Source: Apium graveolens (taxonomy: Eukaryota; Streptophyta; Magnoliopsida; Apiales; Apiaceae). Taken from it: DNA of 64,000 nt. A program made the position numbers and the translations under genes. The stretch covers positions 4,916,239-4,980,238 of the forward strand of contig NC_133657.1 in NCBI RefSeq assembly GCF_009905375.1, in the 5' to 3' direction. The notes under the pieces were generated by a model that was given only the letters and a program-made list of their open reading frames with translations, searched no databases and was not told the origin of the DNA. This document shows positions 23,544 through 36,258 of this stretch, piece by piece (position 1 is the first letter of the stretch; every line of letters begins with the position of its first letter).

Positions 23544-26500
23544 AATGGCTCTCAATTTTCGCATAATCTTGTTGGTTATTTTAATCCAGAAAAGTGTGAT
23601 GTGGAAAAATTTAAGTCGTGGATTAGATTTTTAAATGACCATTCGATTGTTAGCTCTGTTATTAAATCAAATATGCTTTTAAATGTCGATCTGCTCAGAC
23701 TGATTTGCACAACCTCTACTGTGGCCGATGATTTTAAATCTTTTTCATTCACCGTGGTAAACACACAGTATGTAGTTGATGAAAGAGTCGTCAATCGAGC
23801 GTTAAATTTTCCAATGGACAATTTCTGTAATTTGCCCTATGAAAATGATATTTCAAACTTTTTCCATGCTATTCACTATCAGGGGGTGATTAACTTAACC
23901 AAGTTGTCTAAATCCAATTTGGTTTCTGAATGGGATATTTTCTTCGATACACTTTCCAAAGTGTTTGCCAACTATACTAAATCCAACTTTCACAACATCG
24001 CTTCCACTCTGCAGTATATTGGTCTTGCGGTTGTTTTCAATCAAAGGATCAATTTTGGCAAACTACTTTTACCCATTCTTCTGAGACATCTCACTACTGC
24101 TTTACGTGATCATTCTACAAATCGTAGGGTTTCGTGCTACTACGCTCGTTTTCTCATGCTCATAGCAGAACATCTTCTCTCACCTGAGCATAAAGCTCTT
24201 TTTGCTAACTCTTCAGTAACTGAACCCCCTCCAGTAAGCAAAAAAATTTACACTCGCCAAGACACAACCTTTAAATTCATGCAAGTTCCAGTACTTGTAT
24301 CTGCTTTCATGGCCACTTACATTCCTTTACCTATTTTCAATCTTCCCGGTCATGAACAGCAAGCTCAACCTCCAGTGGTTCAAACCACCCAGGCTCAAAC
24401 ATCAGATGATCTTCCTCTGCAGGTAATGATTCCTCAAACTCAAACTATTCCTACTTCTGTTGAAAGACCCTCAGTGGTTGATAGGGCAGACCATGAAGTT
24501 GTAGAATCGCAGCTTCAATCCCAGGTCATAGAGCCAAACACAGAGTCACAACCTATCTCAACCTCTCCCCCACTGTCTAAAATGTTGCCTAGAAGGTTAC
24601 TAGGAAGTAGTATGTTGTTGGATGTGAATGAACCCTCAGCTCTGCCTCCTCCCAAGAAAAGAAGAACATTTACTGAGGCATCTGAAAGCCCATCCTTGTC
24701 CTCCCAACAGGACATGGACTTTGATATGTCCAGTGAACAGTTACTAGAGACATTCTATCAGCAGGATAAATCTATTGAAATTCGCCATAGGGCCATGACA
24801 TCTTGTACTGAGTCAAGCACACTTCCATTACTCACAATGGAAGCATACAGACCAATAGATGATACTCAGGACATAGAGCGAGGAGGGCACATTGAGTCGG
24901 TTACAGTGCCTGCCATAGTTACGGCAAAAGAGCAGTCACATGCTTCTGAGGGAAAATCTGACTCTCAGCCACCTTTAATAGTCATTTTCTCCCCTCCCAT
25001 ATCCAACACCTCTGGCTCCCTCACGGGATTCTCCATTCACAGATTTATCTGGAGAAAGTGGAGGGCAACTCGGTCAATCTATCCCTGAAGCAATTCAGAC
25101 ATCTATTTCACATGAAAAGATAGGTTTGACTGAGGATCGGGACTCGCGAATTCCCATTGCACCACCACTGACCTCTCTTAAACAGGATAGGGTGATTTCA
25201 AATGCAGGTTCAGAAGATCAGCATCAGGAAGACTCCTCACGAGCAATAATATTGAGAGATATACAAGCACGTGAGTTGAGTGAATCAAACAGGAGAGATA
25301 TTCAGGTGAGCGCACACAGAGACACAAACACTGAAAATCTGTTAGCTCAAATTGCTGAACTGAAAGAACAACTTGCAAAAAGTCAGGCTGAGGCTCAATC
25401 ATTCAAAGCACAAGTGGTTGAACGGTCTTCTTCTTCCACCTCTGTCAATAATCAGCTGGCTCTCATCAGGACTGAGATATTAGATTTGAAGACCTCTGTT
25501 GTACCAAAGCTTAACTCAATCCAGGCATCTCCAACGTTATCAGTTGAAGATATTTCAAACTTCTGCCCTCTCCATACAAGAATGACTTCTCTTGAAGACT
25601 TGGTTGAAATGAATCATTCACTAGATTCCTCCAGATTTCTAAAGATAGAGACGGGCATGGAACATATCAATGAAGGGATGAAGCACTTGTACTTTATGAT
25701 CAAAAATTTTCACTGCCCTAATGAAGAACAAAGGACTTTCTTTGAAGGGCCGTCTGGTGGAGGTTCAGGCTCTGGAGGTGATGGAGGTCATGGAGGGTCT
25801 AGAGGAAAGTCTGTAGAGGATTCCTCAACTAAGGGGGAGAAGAAAAGGACAAGTGGAAAGGGAAAAGAAAAAGATTCGTCTGCTGGAGGCACAGGGAAGG
25901 TTGATGATGTCTACTATAGTGGAGAACAGGATGACTTTGATATTTTTGACATTCCCACTGAACCAGTCTTGGAAGATAAAGATGGTTTCTTTGAAGCTGA
26001 GGAGGAAAGTGATTTTGGAGAATGGGAAGAGGAAGCTCAAGTGGATCCTGTTTTTGAGAAAGAGTTTCAGCAGCAGCAGTCAGAGTTGAAAAGAAAAGAA
26101 GCTGAACTCTAAAAGGTATCCCAGATCATTGATATGAGGAAAAATATTGAACGAACAGAAACTCTTGAAAAGCAACGTCTTCATGACATTAAAGCTAAAG
26201 AAAGGAGAAGAGATGTCAGACTGAAGATTGGTGAAAAATGGGATGAAGCTAGGAGAGTACTTGATATGCCTCAGCTGAGCACGAAAAATGATAGGCAGTT
26301 TCTACATCTTCTGGACAAGCTGGAGATCTCTAATCCAAATAATGACGTGTACATGAATGCTATAAAGACTGAAGTCTCAAGGATCACAGCTGCCTTTGAC
26401 AGATCTCTAAATGAAATGAGCATATTTGTATATTGTCAGAGCGAAGGATCATTCAAGGTATCACTTCATCTGTTTGAGAATCGTTCTTTATCAGAGATTT

Positions 26501-26940
26501 GGGTTCTTCTCAACAAAGTCAAAAGAAGCTCAGAATTGAATGAAGTTCTTCGAGAAAGGCTCAAAGAGTTTGCCAGCAGGGTTAGTCCTCAAGTGGTCAA
26601 CAATCCTCATCAGGTAAGATTCTTTAAGTCTGACTGTCTTCAAATCTGCCAGCTTGATTCACAATCTCTTAAAGACTACTCTGCTAAGCATCTTGTCTGG
26701 ATGGAACATCACATAAGAACTGCTGGATATTCATCCATGTTGAAAACTCAAGCAGCTGATCTGATTCAAGCTTATTGTGAAAAGAATATTAAAAGGTACA
26801 ATCAGTTCAAGAATAAGCTAAAATCAGTTGGAGTTCAACCAGTCAGACCAGCCAGCTTCACTTCTGAAAAGGATAGTGTCTTTGACAAGGAGTTGCTTCA
26901 AGATTTGGAAGAAGGTGAATTCGGAAGGGAAGACAACTAA
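23544..26940 (+). pseudogene. Element B extra ORF (env-like/aORF), broken
   Basis: The likely start is ATG at 23544 (MALNF); the longer frame opening at 23526 uses GTG. A one-base slip near 23558 joins the ATG to the main frame (HNLVGYFNPEK). The N-terminal 240 residues are globular and contain CYYARFLMLIAEHL near 24140, resembling YYARFFMMLANH in A and C. A Pro/Gln/Ser-rich region follows, then coiled-coil-like stretches (about 25300-25420), a Gly/Ser/Lys-rich linker (25750-25890), an acidic stretch, and a basic helical C-terminal part. A frameshift lies near 25080 and a stop at 26110-26112. No signal peptide or clear membrane segment is seen. The function is unknown. Confidence 0.8.
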
Positions 26941-27187
26941 ATTCAATTAGCTGAAAACATAATGTAATATGATTAGAGCTTTATGAATCAAGATAGACTA
27001 ATGTAGTTATATGTTCAGTCTAGAGGAACATCTATCTTGTATTCACTTGTAAATTTCTTTTGGAATCTGGAAAATGTTAAATATAATCCAGAACTTTTCT
27101 GCTATTTACTTTGCATTACTGTTTATATCTTTTTCTTATTTGTTAGTTGAGTTATCCTCTAGGTATTTGTTGTTATTGTCTAACAAA

Positions 27188-27202
27188 CAAATAGGGGGAG
27201 AT
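27188..27202 (+). promoter_or_regulatory. Element B polypurine tract
   Basis: CAAATAGGGGGAGAT lies directly before the 3' LTR start TGAAAGGC at 27203. Confidence 0.9.
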
Positions 27203-28449
27203 TGAAAGGCATATGTCATAGCCTATTTGTTTATTCGAGGATTTAACTCAACTCAAATAAGGATATAACAAGTAATTAGTGGTTCTATCGTCAGAGAGAT
27301 CTCTCAAAGTAACATATGTCAAAGGATTAAGTAACATTGTTCGTCTACAGACTTGAGGACTTAATTCACTGGAAGAAGCTCAAGAAATTGATCAAGCCTC
27401 AGTGATATAAATAAAGATTATGGATTTAATCAAGTGGAAGAGATCTCGTCAGGGTATCAATTGATTACAAGGATTTTATCTGAAGAAAATCAAGATATGA
27501 AGAAACATCACAGAAGTTAGTCATTCATGAACCAGATAGTAAATCGAGTGTCAACATTGAAGTGGTGAAATAGATTTAGTGATTTTCAGAAGATTGTCAG
27601 AAGAGTGGTTGCTGTTCAAGATTAGTATTAATTCTCTAATTAATTAATTAAGTCATATAATTTAATTAAGAAAATAAATTATATCTGCAAAGATTAATTT
27701 ATTGATTAATTAGATTAATTGATTAATTAATTCTGAATTAATATTTTGGTTTTTCAGAATTGATTTTGAATTTAAATTCAAAATTAATTCAGCAAGACAA
27801 TTTGTATTAGTATGACAATCGGTATGACAATCAATAGTCATACCGAAAGTCATGCCAGTTCATTTAGATTTTCTTGCCGAAAGTCATGCTAGTTCAATGG
27901 ATTGTCCTACCGAAAGTTCTACCAGTTAAAAGGATTGTCTTGCTGAGCTAAAAGGATTATCTTGCCAATTAAAAACACAGGATTGAATATAAAGAGCAGC
28001 AGCTGTTTGTTTTTCAACAGAGCATTGAATATCAAAAGAAAAATAGAAGAACACAGAACAAAGACAACAACAGAGAACTTATTGCAATTTCTCAGAACAT
28101 TTATTTCTAGTATTAATTGTTAAAACTAATCCACTAGAAATACTCCTCTTGTTCTTATGTAACTATCTAACGGATCAAAATCCCTTGAACTTAATCTCAA
28201 ATTGCATTTAGCATTTGATCCTTTTTATTACAAAAATAGAAAAAGTTCATGTCGAATTTATTCTAGATTTGGAATAATTTATTTGAGATTAATCCCTTGT
28301 AAACGATACCGTTGTTGTAACACCTTTCAAGTTTAATAATAGTTTTATTTAACTTGAATTTTGTTTCACTCTTTTATTCCGCATTTTATTCGATTAAACG
28401 GTATTGTTTGTATTCAACCCCCCTTCTACAAACATATTGAGACCTAACA
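27203..28449 (+). repeat. Element B 3' LTR
   Basis: It is nearly identical to 15440-16688 with scattered single-base differences. It includes the GACAATC motif cluster (about 27792-27966) and the TATA box just after it. It ends in CCTAACA before the AAGAC duplication. Confidence 0.96.
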
Positions 28450-28454
28450 AAGAC

Positions 28455-29006
28455 TAGATCACTAAAATTGAAGTATTTATCAGTTACTAGCATGGAAAGC
28501 ATGTTGAGCATGGAGATATTAACAGAATCAAAATTGCTAATTTTTCCAGAAAATACTTTAGTAACTACATTACACAGGAAACTCCATTATTTACTAAGAC
28601 CCAATCTCCTAATTTCACTTAATTTAGAGATGGTGAGTGCATAACCCATGGAGTTTAACATGTTAATAATATCAGTGTCTGTGTGTGGAGTAGAAACAGT
28701 ATTATCAGGAATCCTAAAGCATGCTTTAATAATGTCATTATTAACACAAAATTCCTTACCTTTAATAATGAAAGTGATGGTCTTGTCAGTTGAGTTGTAC
28801 ACTACAGTCATCCATATTTCCTCCACAACCTCACAGTAGATAGTGGGAGACTCTAGCATGGCATATTTGAGCTTACAGCCTTGCACAAAATCCATCATTT
28901 TGTGGTAGTCTCCAGACTGTTGAATCCCCTTGTTCACTAGAGCCGTGAAATTGTTCTTCTCATAGATGAAGCCAGTTTGAGACATGATTTTGATGACTGG
29001 TGCCAT
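28455..29006 (-). pseudogene. Element A extra ORF, N-terminal part
   Basis: The start is ATG at 29006 (MAPVIKIMSQTGF), matching MAPVVKIMSQSGF in element C. About 140 codons run open to 28587, then the frame is broken before the insertion point of B. The predicted protein continues at 15434. The start is supported by the C homologue and by a TATA box about 110 bp upstream in both elements. The sequence is globular, without a signal peptide. It is the head of a roughly 1,530-codon ORF of unknown function. Confidence 0.8.
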
Positions 29007-29116
29007 TGTTAGAGGGTAAAAGTTACACAGAGTGAGAGTAATTGCTTTTGAGAAAGAAAGAAGTTAGAGCATATGAATTGAGAATGATAAAAGAAAAGAA
29101 ATTAAAATGAATTCTG

Positions 29117-29126
29117 CTTTTATACC
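29117..29126 (-). promoter_or_regulatory. Putative TATA box for element A extra ORF
   Basis: The minus strand reads GGTATAAAAG, about 110 bp upstream of the ATG at 29006. Element C has AGTATAAAAG at 58562-58571, about 100 bp before its own start. The motif cluster at 29262-29430 ends about 135 bp upstream. Confidence 0.65.
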
Positions 29127-29261
29127 CCAAAAGAAAACTGTCAAAAATAATAAAGTAAAATAAAGTGACCAATAAAAATTTCCCAAAATAGCCGTTTAAA
29201 AAGATAAACTGTAAAAATTCCATCAATTATCTGTCATGTTATTCTTACAAACTGTAAGTAT

Positions 29262-29430
29262 ACTCGATGGATAATGTTCAGAAAATTAACGGCTAGGATT
29301 TAGACAATTCGATGGATGAGGATAAACAGTTATCCGTCGAGTTATAAAATTCCAGAAAAATTATTGATTTTATTAATAGATTGTATTCCGACGAATGATC
29401 AAACTTGATGGATAATGATCATCCGTCGGG
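29262..29430 (-). promoter_or_regulatory. Motif cluster upstream of element A extra ORF
   Basis: Copies and near copies of the CATCCGTCGGG motif in both orientations lie at about 29264, 29310, 29330, 29388, 29404 and 29418. They occupy the noncoding spacer between pol and the extra ORF. The homologous spacer of element C holds its own motif variant at 58703-58922, at the same distance from the TATA box. Confidence 0.8.
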
Positions 29431-29523
29431 ATGTAAATTTAGACTTAGCCAAAACTTCATCCAGGACTGAAAAATCAATTAAATTTCTGGTTGTTTTATA
29501 AATTGCAAAATATCTGAAAAGAT

Positions 29524-32500
29524 TCAAGAGTAATTAAGCATACCTAACTCACTTACCAACCTTGAAAAGGTGGATTCATCCAGTGGCTTGGTAAATATAT
29601 CTGCAGGTTATTTTCACTTGGAACAAAATGTAGTTCCACAGTACCATTCATTATATGTTCCCTTATGAAGTGGTACGTGATGTCTATGTGCTTTATTTTT
29701 GAATGCTGTACTAGATTCTCAGTGATGGCAATTGTACTTGTGTTATCACAGAAAATAGGAATTCTTTCCACTTACAGACCATAGTCTAGCAATTGGTTTT
29801 TCATCCACAAAATCTGTGCACAGCAACTGCCAACAGCAATATATTCAGCTTCTGTTGTTGAAGTAGAAATTGAATTTTGCTTTTTACTGAACTAGGACAC
29901 AACTAGAAATTGATAGGTTCCCGTTGTACTTTTTCTAACAATTCTACAACCTGCATAATCTGCATCTGAATAACCAGTTAGATCAAAACCAGAATCTCTA
30001 GGGTACCAAATGCCAAGTTTTGGTGTACCTTTGAGATATCTGAAAATTCTCTTAATAGCAATTAAATGAGATTCTCTAGGATCAGCCTGAAATCTAGCAC
30101 AAAGACATTTAGCAAACATTATATTTGGCCTACTAGCTGTTAAGTATAGAAGTGAGCCAACCATGCCTCTATACCTTGAAATATCCACAAACTTTTCAGT
30201 ATTGTTTAATTCAAGTTTAGTTGCAGTGGCCATGGGAGTTTTTGTAGATGTGCAATCCATTAGTTCAAACTTCTTTAAAAGATCATAAATGTATTTAGTT
30301 TGACTAATGAATATTCCATCACTAACTTGTTTAACTTTCAAACCAAGAAAGTAAGTTAGTTCTCCCATCATGCTCATTTCATACTTACTTTGCATCAATT
30401 TGGCAAACGTTTTGCAAAGTTTTTCACCTGTAGAGCCAAAAATAATGTCATCTACAGAAATTTGAACAAGTATGCTAGAGCCATTAACATTTCTAAAGAA
30501 TAAAGTTTTTTCTACAGTACCTCTAGTGAAGTGATTCATTAAAAGAAACTTTGACAAAGTGTCATACCAGGCTCTAGGTGCTTGCTTCAATGCATAGAGT
30601 GCTTTCAAAAGATAGTATACATGATCGGGTAGATTTGGATCTTCAAAACCAGGAGGTTGACTGACATAGACTTCCTCCTCTAAATCTCCATTTAGAAAAG
30701 CACTCTTGACATCCATTTGATAGACCTTGAAGTTGGCATGGGCTGAATAGGCTAAGAAGATTCTGATGGCTTCAAGTCTTGCAACAGGAGAAAAGGTTTC
30801 ATCAAAATCTATTCCTTCTTGTGACAGTAGCCCTTAGCAACCAATCTAGCTTTGTTCCTGACTACTATGCCATTTTTATCCATCTTGTTTCTGAATACCC
30901 ATTTGGTGTCTATTGGACTTTTTCCTTTAGGCTTGGGTACCAGCTTCCAAACATTGTTCCTTTCAAATTGCTCAAAGGGGTGATCCTTTGTCCATTTTCT
31001 TTGTTGAGGTAGATTAGCTCTAAATGAAGAGGCCTCATTGTTGTCTTGATGTGTGATTGAGTTTTGATTATTAGAAACTCCCATTGAGTTTGTAAAATCT
31101 ATGATTTGAGAAAGAGGGACTTTCTGTAAGTGATTTATTATGGCTTTCAGCTTTTTTTGATAACCCGACAGATGGTGTATTTTGAGTTCCGACGGATGAA
31201 GCTGATTGTCTCCTGATGGATGATGTAGATTGTCTATCGATGGATGAAGCATTTTGTAACTCAATGGATGTTGATTTATTAGCTCCATTGGTTGTAGATT
31301 TTTCTGCAATATCCTTAGTTGTTGTTTCTTGATCACTTTCATCATCACTGGCATCACTAACCATCTCCATATTGTCAAATTTGAGGCTCTCATGGTAATC
31401 TCCATCTTGTAGTCCTTCAATCTTTTTATCATCAAACACAACATGTATTGATTACATAATATTTTTGGTTCTCATATTGTAGACTCTGTATGCTTTACCA
31501 ACAGCATATCCAACAAAAATTCCTTCATCTGCTTTAGCATAAAACTTCCCATTTTGATCAGTTTGATTTCTCAAGATATAACATTTGCAGCCAAAGACAT
31601 GAAGAAAGTTTAGAGTTGGCTTCTTGTTCTTGAACAATTGGTAGGGAGTCATGCATTTTGCTTGATTAACCAAAGAAATGTTCTGAGTGTAGCATGCAGT
31701 ATTTACAGTTTCAGCCCAGAAGTATGTTGGTAACTTTGATTCTTCAAGCATTGTCCTTGCAGCTTCAATAAGTGATCTGTTCTTTTTTTCTACTACTCTA
31801 TTTTGTTGTGGAGTTCTTGCTGCTGAAAACTCATGCATAATCCCATTCTCTTCACAAAATGCTCTCATGACAGAATTCTTGAACTCAGTTCCATTGTCAC
31901 TCCTGATTCTTCAAACTTTAAAATCAGGATGATTGTTGACTTGCCTTATGTGATTGATGATGATTTCACTAGCCTCATCTTTAGACTTTAGGAAATATAT
32001 CCAAGAGAACTTTGAGAAATCATCTACAATTACTAGGAAAAATCTTTTCCTTGAGATGGACAACACATTGACTGGTCCAAATAAATCCATGTGTAGCAGT
32101 TGCAACGGTTCTTCAATTGTTGAATCAAGCTTATTTCTGAATGATGCTTTGATTTGTTTTCCCTTTTGGCAAGCATCACACAGTCCATCCTTAGAAAACT
32201 CCACTTGAGGAATACCTCTAACCAGTTCTTTCTTTACAAGCTCATTCATGGTCTTGAAGTTTAGATGGGATAGCTTCTTGTGCCATAGCCAACTTTCATC
32301 TTGACTTACTTTATTGAGAATACAAGTAACAGATTCTGCATATGATGAGTAAAAGTCAGCTAGGTACACATTTCCTTTCCTCACTCTAGTGAGAACCACT
32401 TTGTTGATCCTCTTGTTTGTCACAACACATGTTTCTGTATTGAAGGTTACTGAATTGCCTTTATCACAAAGTTGGCTGATACTCAACAAATTATGCTTGA

Positions 32501-32690
32501 GACCATCCACTAAGGCAACCTCCTCAATGATGACATTGTCTTTTGAAATCAACCCATATCCCATAGTATAACCCTTGCTGTCATCTCCAAAAGTAATACT
32601 TAGGCCAACTCTTTCTTTGAACTCTGTGAGCAGGGTAGAATCTCCAGTCATGTGTCTTGAACAACCACTATCCAAGTACCACATATTATT
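29524..32690 (-). pseudogene. Element A pol (protease, integrase, RT, RNase H)
   Basis: On the minus strand the order is: protease with WYLDSGCSRHMTGD near 32680; integrase zinc region with HKKLSHLNF and CDACQKGK near 32280-32160; core DLFGPVN and VDDFSKF; then PQQNRVVEKKNRS near 31800; a spacer with octapeptide repeats (31165-31272); RT with KARLVAKGY and the [10 protein letters not shown] region near 30716; the RT active site reads SVDDIIFGS, with Tyr replaced by Ser in front of the two Asp residues; RNase H with GYSDADYAG; and the end VSELGMLNYS with stop at 29524-29526. Several stops and frameshifts break it. Confidence 0.92.
31165..31272 (-). repeat. Motif cluster in the integrase-RT spacer of element A
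   Basis: Five copies of CCGACGGATG or close variants lie at about 31167, 31191, 31215, 31237 and 31260, near a 24-bp period, all in the same orientation. The coding frame therefore shows an 8-residue periodicity (SSIDRQST, SSIRRQSA, SSVGTQNT). Element C has the matching cluster at 60773-60920. Confidence 0.85.
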
Positions 32691-32719
32691 TTTGTTTCAC
32701 TGCACACATTAAAATCAAA

Positions 32720-35112
32720 TCAAGTTGATTTTGGTACCCAAGTTTCCTTGGGTCCAGCCTTGTTAGCTTTCTACTTTTGTTTCTTAGGTTTGATCTCATT
32801 TGACTTGGGGATATCAGATTCATCCTTAGTTATCTGAGTTGGACCTTTGAAACCATTTATTAAAATAGAATTATCATGCACATTTTGATTAACAGGAAAT
32901 GACATGCTATTTGTAAACATGTTATTCCAGTAAGGCATGTTAAGTGGCATTTGAGGCATACTAAATGCAGCTTAATAAGGATTAGGTGTAAATGGCATGT
33001 TAGCAAATTGTGCATTCATATTCTGTGCAGACATAGCATTCATAGGCATAGAAGGCATAGCACTCATGTTGGGAAAAGAAAATGGTACAGTCATGGAAGT
33101 AGGCATGGCAATTTTGCAATTAACAGACAGATGATTAACACTTCCACACTTAACACATATTTTTCTTGGAGCATACTTATTAGGTGTGTAGTTTTATGTT
33201 TGTTAATCCCTACTTTCCTATTTCTATTGTTTTTCTTTTTAACCGTTGTTTTAACCTCAATATTTTCTAGTCTGTCATTCAATTGCTTGATTGACAGATG
33301 ACCAACATTCACTTTCTTCTCCTTCTTCACTTGACTTGATTCTCCTGAAATAAAGTTTTTGGAAACTGATCCATATTTTTCATTTAACTTGGCAAGTTTG
33401 GCTTTACTCACAGGTTTGTTCACAGCCGATGGATGAGGATTTATGTCACTCGGCGGATAACCTCTTTGATTATCTGACGGATGACTCTAATCTTCTGTCG
33501 AGTCTACATCTGTTAGCAATCCTTCAACTAAATTAGATTCCATCTTCTCTTTACTCTTTTTCCAGGCTGCATCACAGAAGGACTCAATACCTTGAACTTT
33601 GGTGAATTGAGCATGGATATCTCTAGATGATTTCCATGCCTTAATCACCTCCTGTTCACGATCAAGCTGCTTCTTCAAAATTTCTTCTTTCTTCAAGGAC
33701 TCAATTAATTCCTCCTTAGCAATCTTACATTCTATTCTCAATTTTTTAAATTCAATAAACTGGGACTCTAGCACATTATTCCTCTCACTTAAAAACAGAT
33801 TGTTTTCCTTGATTTTAGTATTTTCCTTAGTGAGGGACTTAAGTGTAACACGCGAATAATATAATTCTGTAGACTTGTCATTTATTGCATCATTACACTC
33901 AGCTTTAGATAAATGTGCAAGGTTAGTGGTTATTACATGATTACTTGAAGAACGTGTCTCTGTTTTATCAGACTTGGCCATTAGGGCTAGATTGACATAG
34001 CTGACATCTTCATCCTCATCCAAACCATCTGCTGCCCAGTCATTTTCTTGTGTAATAAAAGCTCTTTATTTGAGCAACTCAAAATACTTCTGTTTATAAT
34101 CCACAGGCTCAAACTTCTTCTTGCTGGAATCTGACTTTCTACACTCACTAGCAAAGTGCCCTGCCAAGCCACATTTGAAACACTTGAATTTTGATTTATC
34201 CACCATGTTTCTATTTGGCTTAGTTGATCCAAAGTTCTTCTTGAACTTGAGCTTGGAAAATCTTCTGGAAAGAAATGCAAGATGTTCATCAATATCATCC
34301 ATATCATCTTGGCTCAAAGAATCTTCATTTTCTGCTACCAGCCCCTTGCCCTTGTTTTCACAGACCTTTGAAGTGGACTCAATAGCTTCTATCTTCATCT
34401 CCTTCTCTTTCTCTAACTCAACAACCAGTGCAATGGACCCTCCTTTCTTTCTCCCTTTCTCCATTCTTTCATCTTGCTCTATTTCAAGTTCATAAGTCTT
34501 TAGAATGCCATACAGTCTCTCTAGTGTAAACTCCATGTATTCTTGTGAATTTCTCAAGGAGACTGTCATTGGTTTTCATTCTTTTGGAAGGGATCTCAGG
34601 AATTTGAGGTTAGAATCTTTGGTTTGGTAGACTCTTCCACGCTACTTCAGAGCATTTAGTAGCTTTTGAAATCTACTAAAGATATCCGTAAGAGTTTCAC
34701 CTTCTTCACAGTGGAAATGCTCATATTGTTGAATTAGTAACTGCATCTTGTTTTCTCTAACTTGTTCAGTGCCATCACAAATTATTTGAATGGTGTCCCA
34801 AACCTCCTTGGTTGTCTTGCAATTGATGATGTTGTCAAACATGTCACCATCAACTTCATTGAATAGAATATTCATGGCCTTCTTGTCTTTCCTGACTTGT
34901 TCAATATCAGGATCTGACCATTCATGCCTTGGCTTGGGAACTGATGGCTCATTTCCAGTTGCAGCTCCCATTGGTACATGAGGACCTCTCTCTATGCAAT
35001 CCACATAGGCCTCATCTTGAGAAAGTAAATGAAGATTCATCTTTACCTTCAAGTGATGGTAATTATCTTTGTCCAGAAAAAGAATCTTGACTCCAACATC
35101 CTTCTTGTTCAT
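32720..35112 (-). pseudogene. Element A gag
   Basis: The ATG at 35112 (MNKKDVGVKILFLDKDNYHH) opens a copia UBN2-type gag. A stop at about 34639-34641 follows NALK. The zinc knuckle CFKCGLAGHFASEC lies near 34190-34150. A coiled-coil-like region (34020-33490) follows, then a Met/Asn/Pro-rich tail. The frame ends at TGA 32720-32722 after the WVPKST segment. This ending is shared with element C, so it is probably the genuine gag end. A motif cluster lies at 33424-33500. Additional stops, for example near 33487, mark decay. Confidence 0.85.
33424..33500 (-). repeat. Motif cluster in element A gag
   Basis: Four variants of the motif (CCGATGGATGA, TCGGCGGATAA, CTGACGGATGA and CTTCTGTCGAG) lie within 77 bp. 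Element C has four copies of its own variant at 63074-63145, in the same part of gag. Confidence 0.8.
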
Positions 35113-35158
35113 CTTGCTGTTTATTATGATCTTTAAACTCTTTTTGCTTCAAGAGCTT

Positions 35159-35170
35159 GCTTTGATACCA
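35159..35170 (-). other. Element A primer binding site (tRNA-iMet-like)
   Basis: The minus strand reads TGGTATCAAAGC two bases after the 5' LTR end. It matches the tRNA-Met primer site of element B except for one G to A change. Confidence 0.9.
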
Positions 35171-35172
35171 AT

Positions 35173-36258
35173 TGTTAGTTCCTAACAATGCAGCAAGAAT
35201 TACAGAAGGGGGGTTGAATATAATTCTAGTAAACTTTTTCTTGAACTATAAAAAGTTCTAACTCAAACTATGTATATGTATATGTGTTTTGATTTGTAAG
35301 GTGCGGAATAACAAGTTAAGTGAATCAAAAACACAAAGTAATAAAAACACAAACTTTTAAAACTTTCTGGTGGATTTGAAAGTATCCACTATATATATAT
35401 ATATTGATTTAAGAACTCTGGTAAAAATAAGTTGTCTCACAGCTACTTTACAAGTGAACAAATAAACTACAGAGAAATTCTTAACAGTTACAGCCTTTTT
35501 TATTTCTCTTCTAAAAGTGTTTGCTTAGTTATTTATTTCACTAGCTTCACTTGGTTTACATATCACCAAGTTTACATGGTAAAAAGACAGGATAATGAAA
35601 CAAAAACTATCAAATCAAACTCCATGCTGCTTCACTACTCTATTCCGGCATCTTTGAAAATCTTCTTAGCTTGCATGGAAATGGTAATGCTTCTTTGTTC
35701 TTCATTTTCTGTTAAATAGGCTCCCACATTCCTTTTGTAAACACCCAACACATTTGACTATCTTGTCACTGTCAACAGATATTTGAATTGATCATCCGTC
35801 GGGTATATGCTTGTCATCCGTCGGGTTGCCTTGTAGATCATCCGTCAGGTAGCTTTGTTGATCATCCGTCGGGTAGCTTTGTTGATCATCCATCGGGTAG
35901 CTTTGTTGATCATCCGTCGGATAGCTATTTGACACTTGACTTTATTTCATTTATGCAGAATTACAAGACATCTTATATTTAAAATTAATCAGCATATTAT
36001 GCATATCTAATAATAGTCAACATGACTAATATGCTACTACAGGATCTATACAAAGTTGTTCACAGAAATATGTTACAATACTTATTGTTACATAAGCTAC
36101 TCACTCGATGGATGTCAAATCATCATCCGTCGGGACTATATTGAGTCATCCTTCAGGATTATATCTGATCATCCGTCAAGTGCTATATTTTTCACTAAGT
36201 TAAATCTAGTAAGGTGTTTTGTTAATGTAATCATCAAGTTCACAACATATTCCCAACA
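35173..36258 (-). repeat. Element A 5' LTR
   Basis: It starts TGTTGGGAATATG on the minus strand at 36258 and ends at 35173 next to the primer site. The motif array is at about 35793-35921 (copies at 35839, 35863, 35887 and 35911 exactly 24 bp apart), with a second cluster at 36103-36180. A degenerate TATA region lies near 35551-35567. It pairs with 10156-11247. Confidence 0.93.

Larger units (their letters stand above)
15440..28449 (+). mobile_element. Element B: SIRE/Maximus-type Ty1/copia retrotransposon
   Basis: Two LTRs of 1249 and 1247 bp flank a tRNA-Met primer site, gag, pol, a spacer, an extra ORF and a purine tract, all on the plus strand. A perfect 5-bp target duplication AAGAC lies at 15435-15439 and 28450-28454. 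The insertion splits the extra ORF of element A. The LTRs differ by only a few percent by eye, so this is the youngest insertion that can be ordered here. In-frame stops in gag, pol and the extra ORF indicate it is not autonomous now. Confidence 0.97.
10156..36258 (-). mobile_element. Element A: SIRE/Maximus-type Ty1/copia retrotransposon, interrupted by B
   Basis: The element has LTRs at both ends, a tRNA-Met primer site, gag, pol in copia order (protease, integrase, RT, RNase H) and a long extra ORF downstream of pol, all on the minus strand. CTTGT flanks both ends (10151-10155 and 36259-36263), and joining the flanks restores an open chromodomain region of element E. Its left edge could be placed at 10153 if the duplication is ignored. 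Without the nested element B it is about 13.1 kb. Stops and frameshifts are frequent, so it is not autonomous. Confidence 0.92.
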
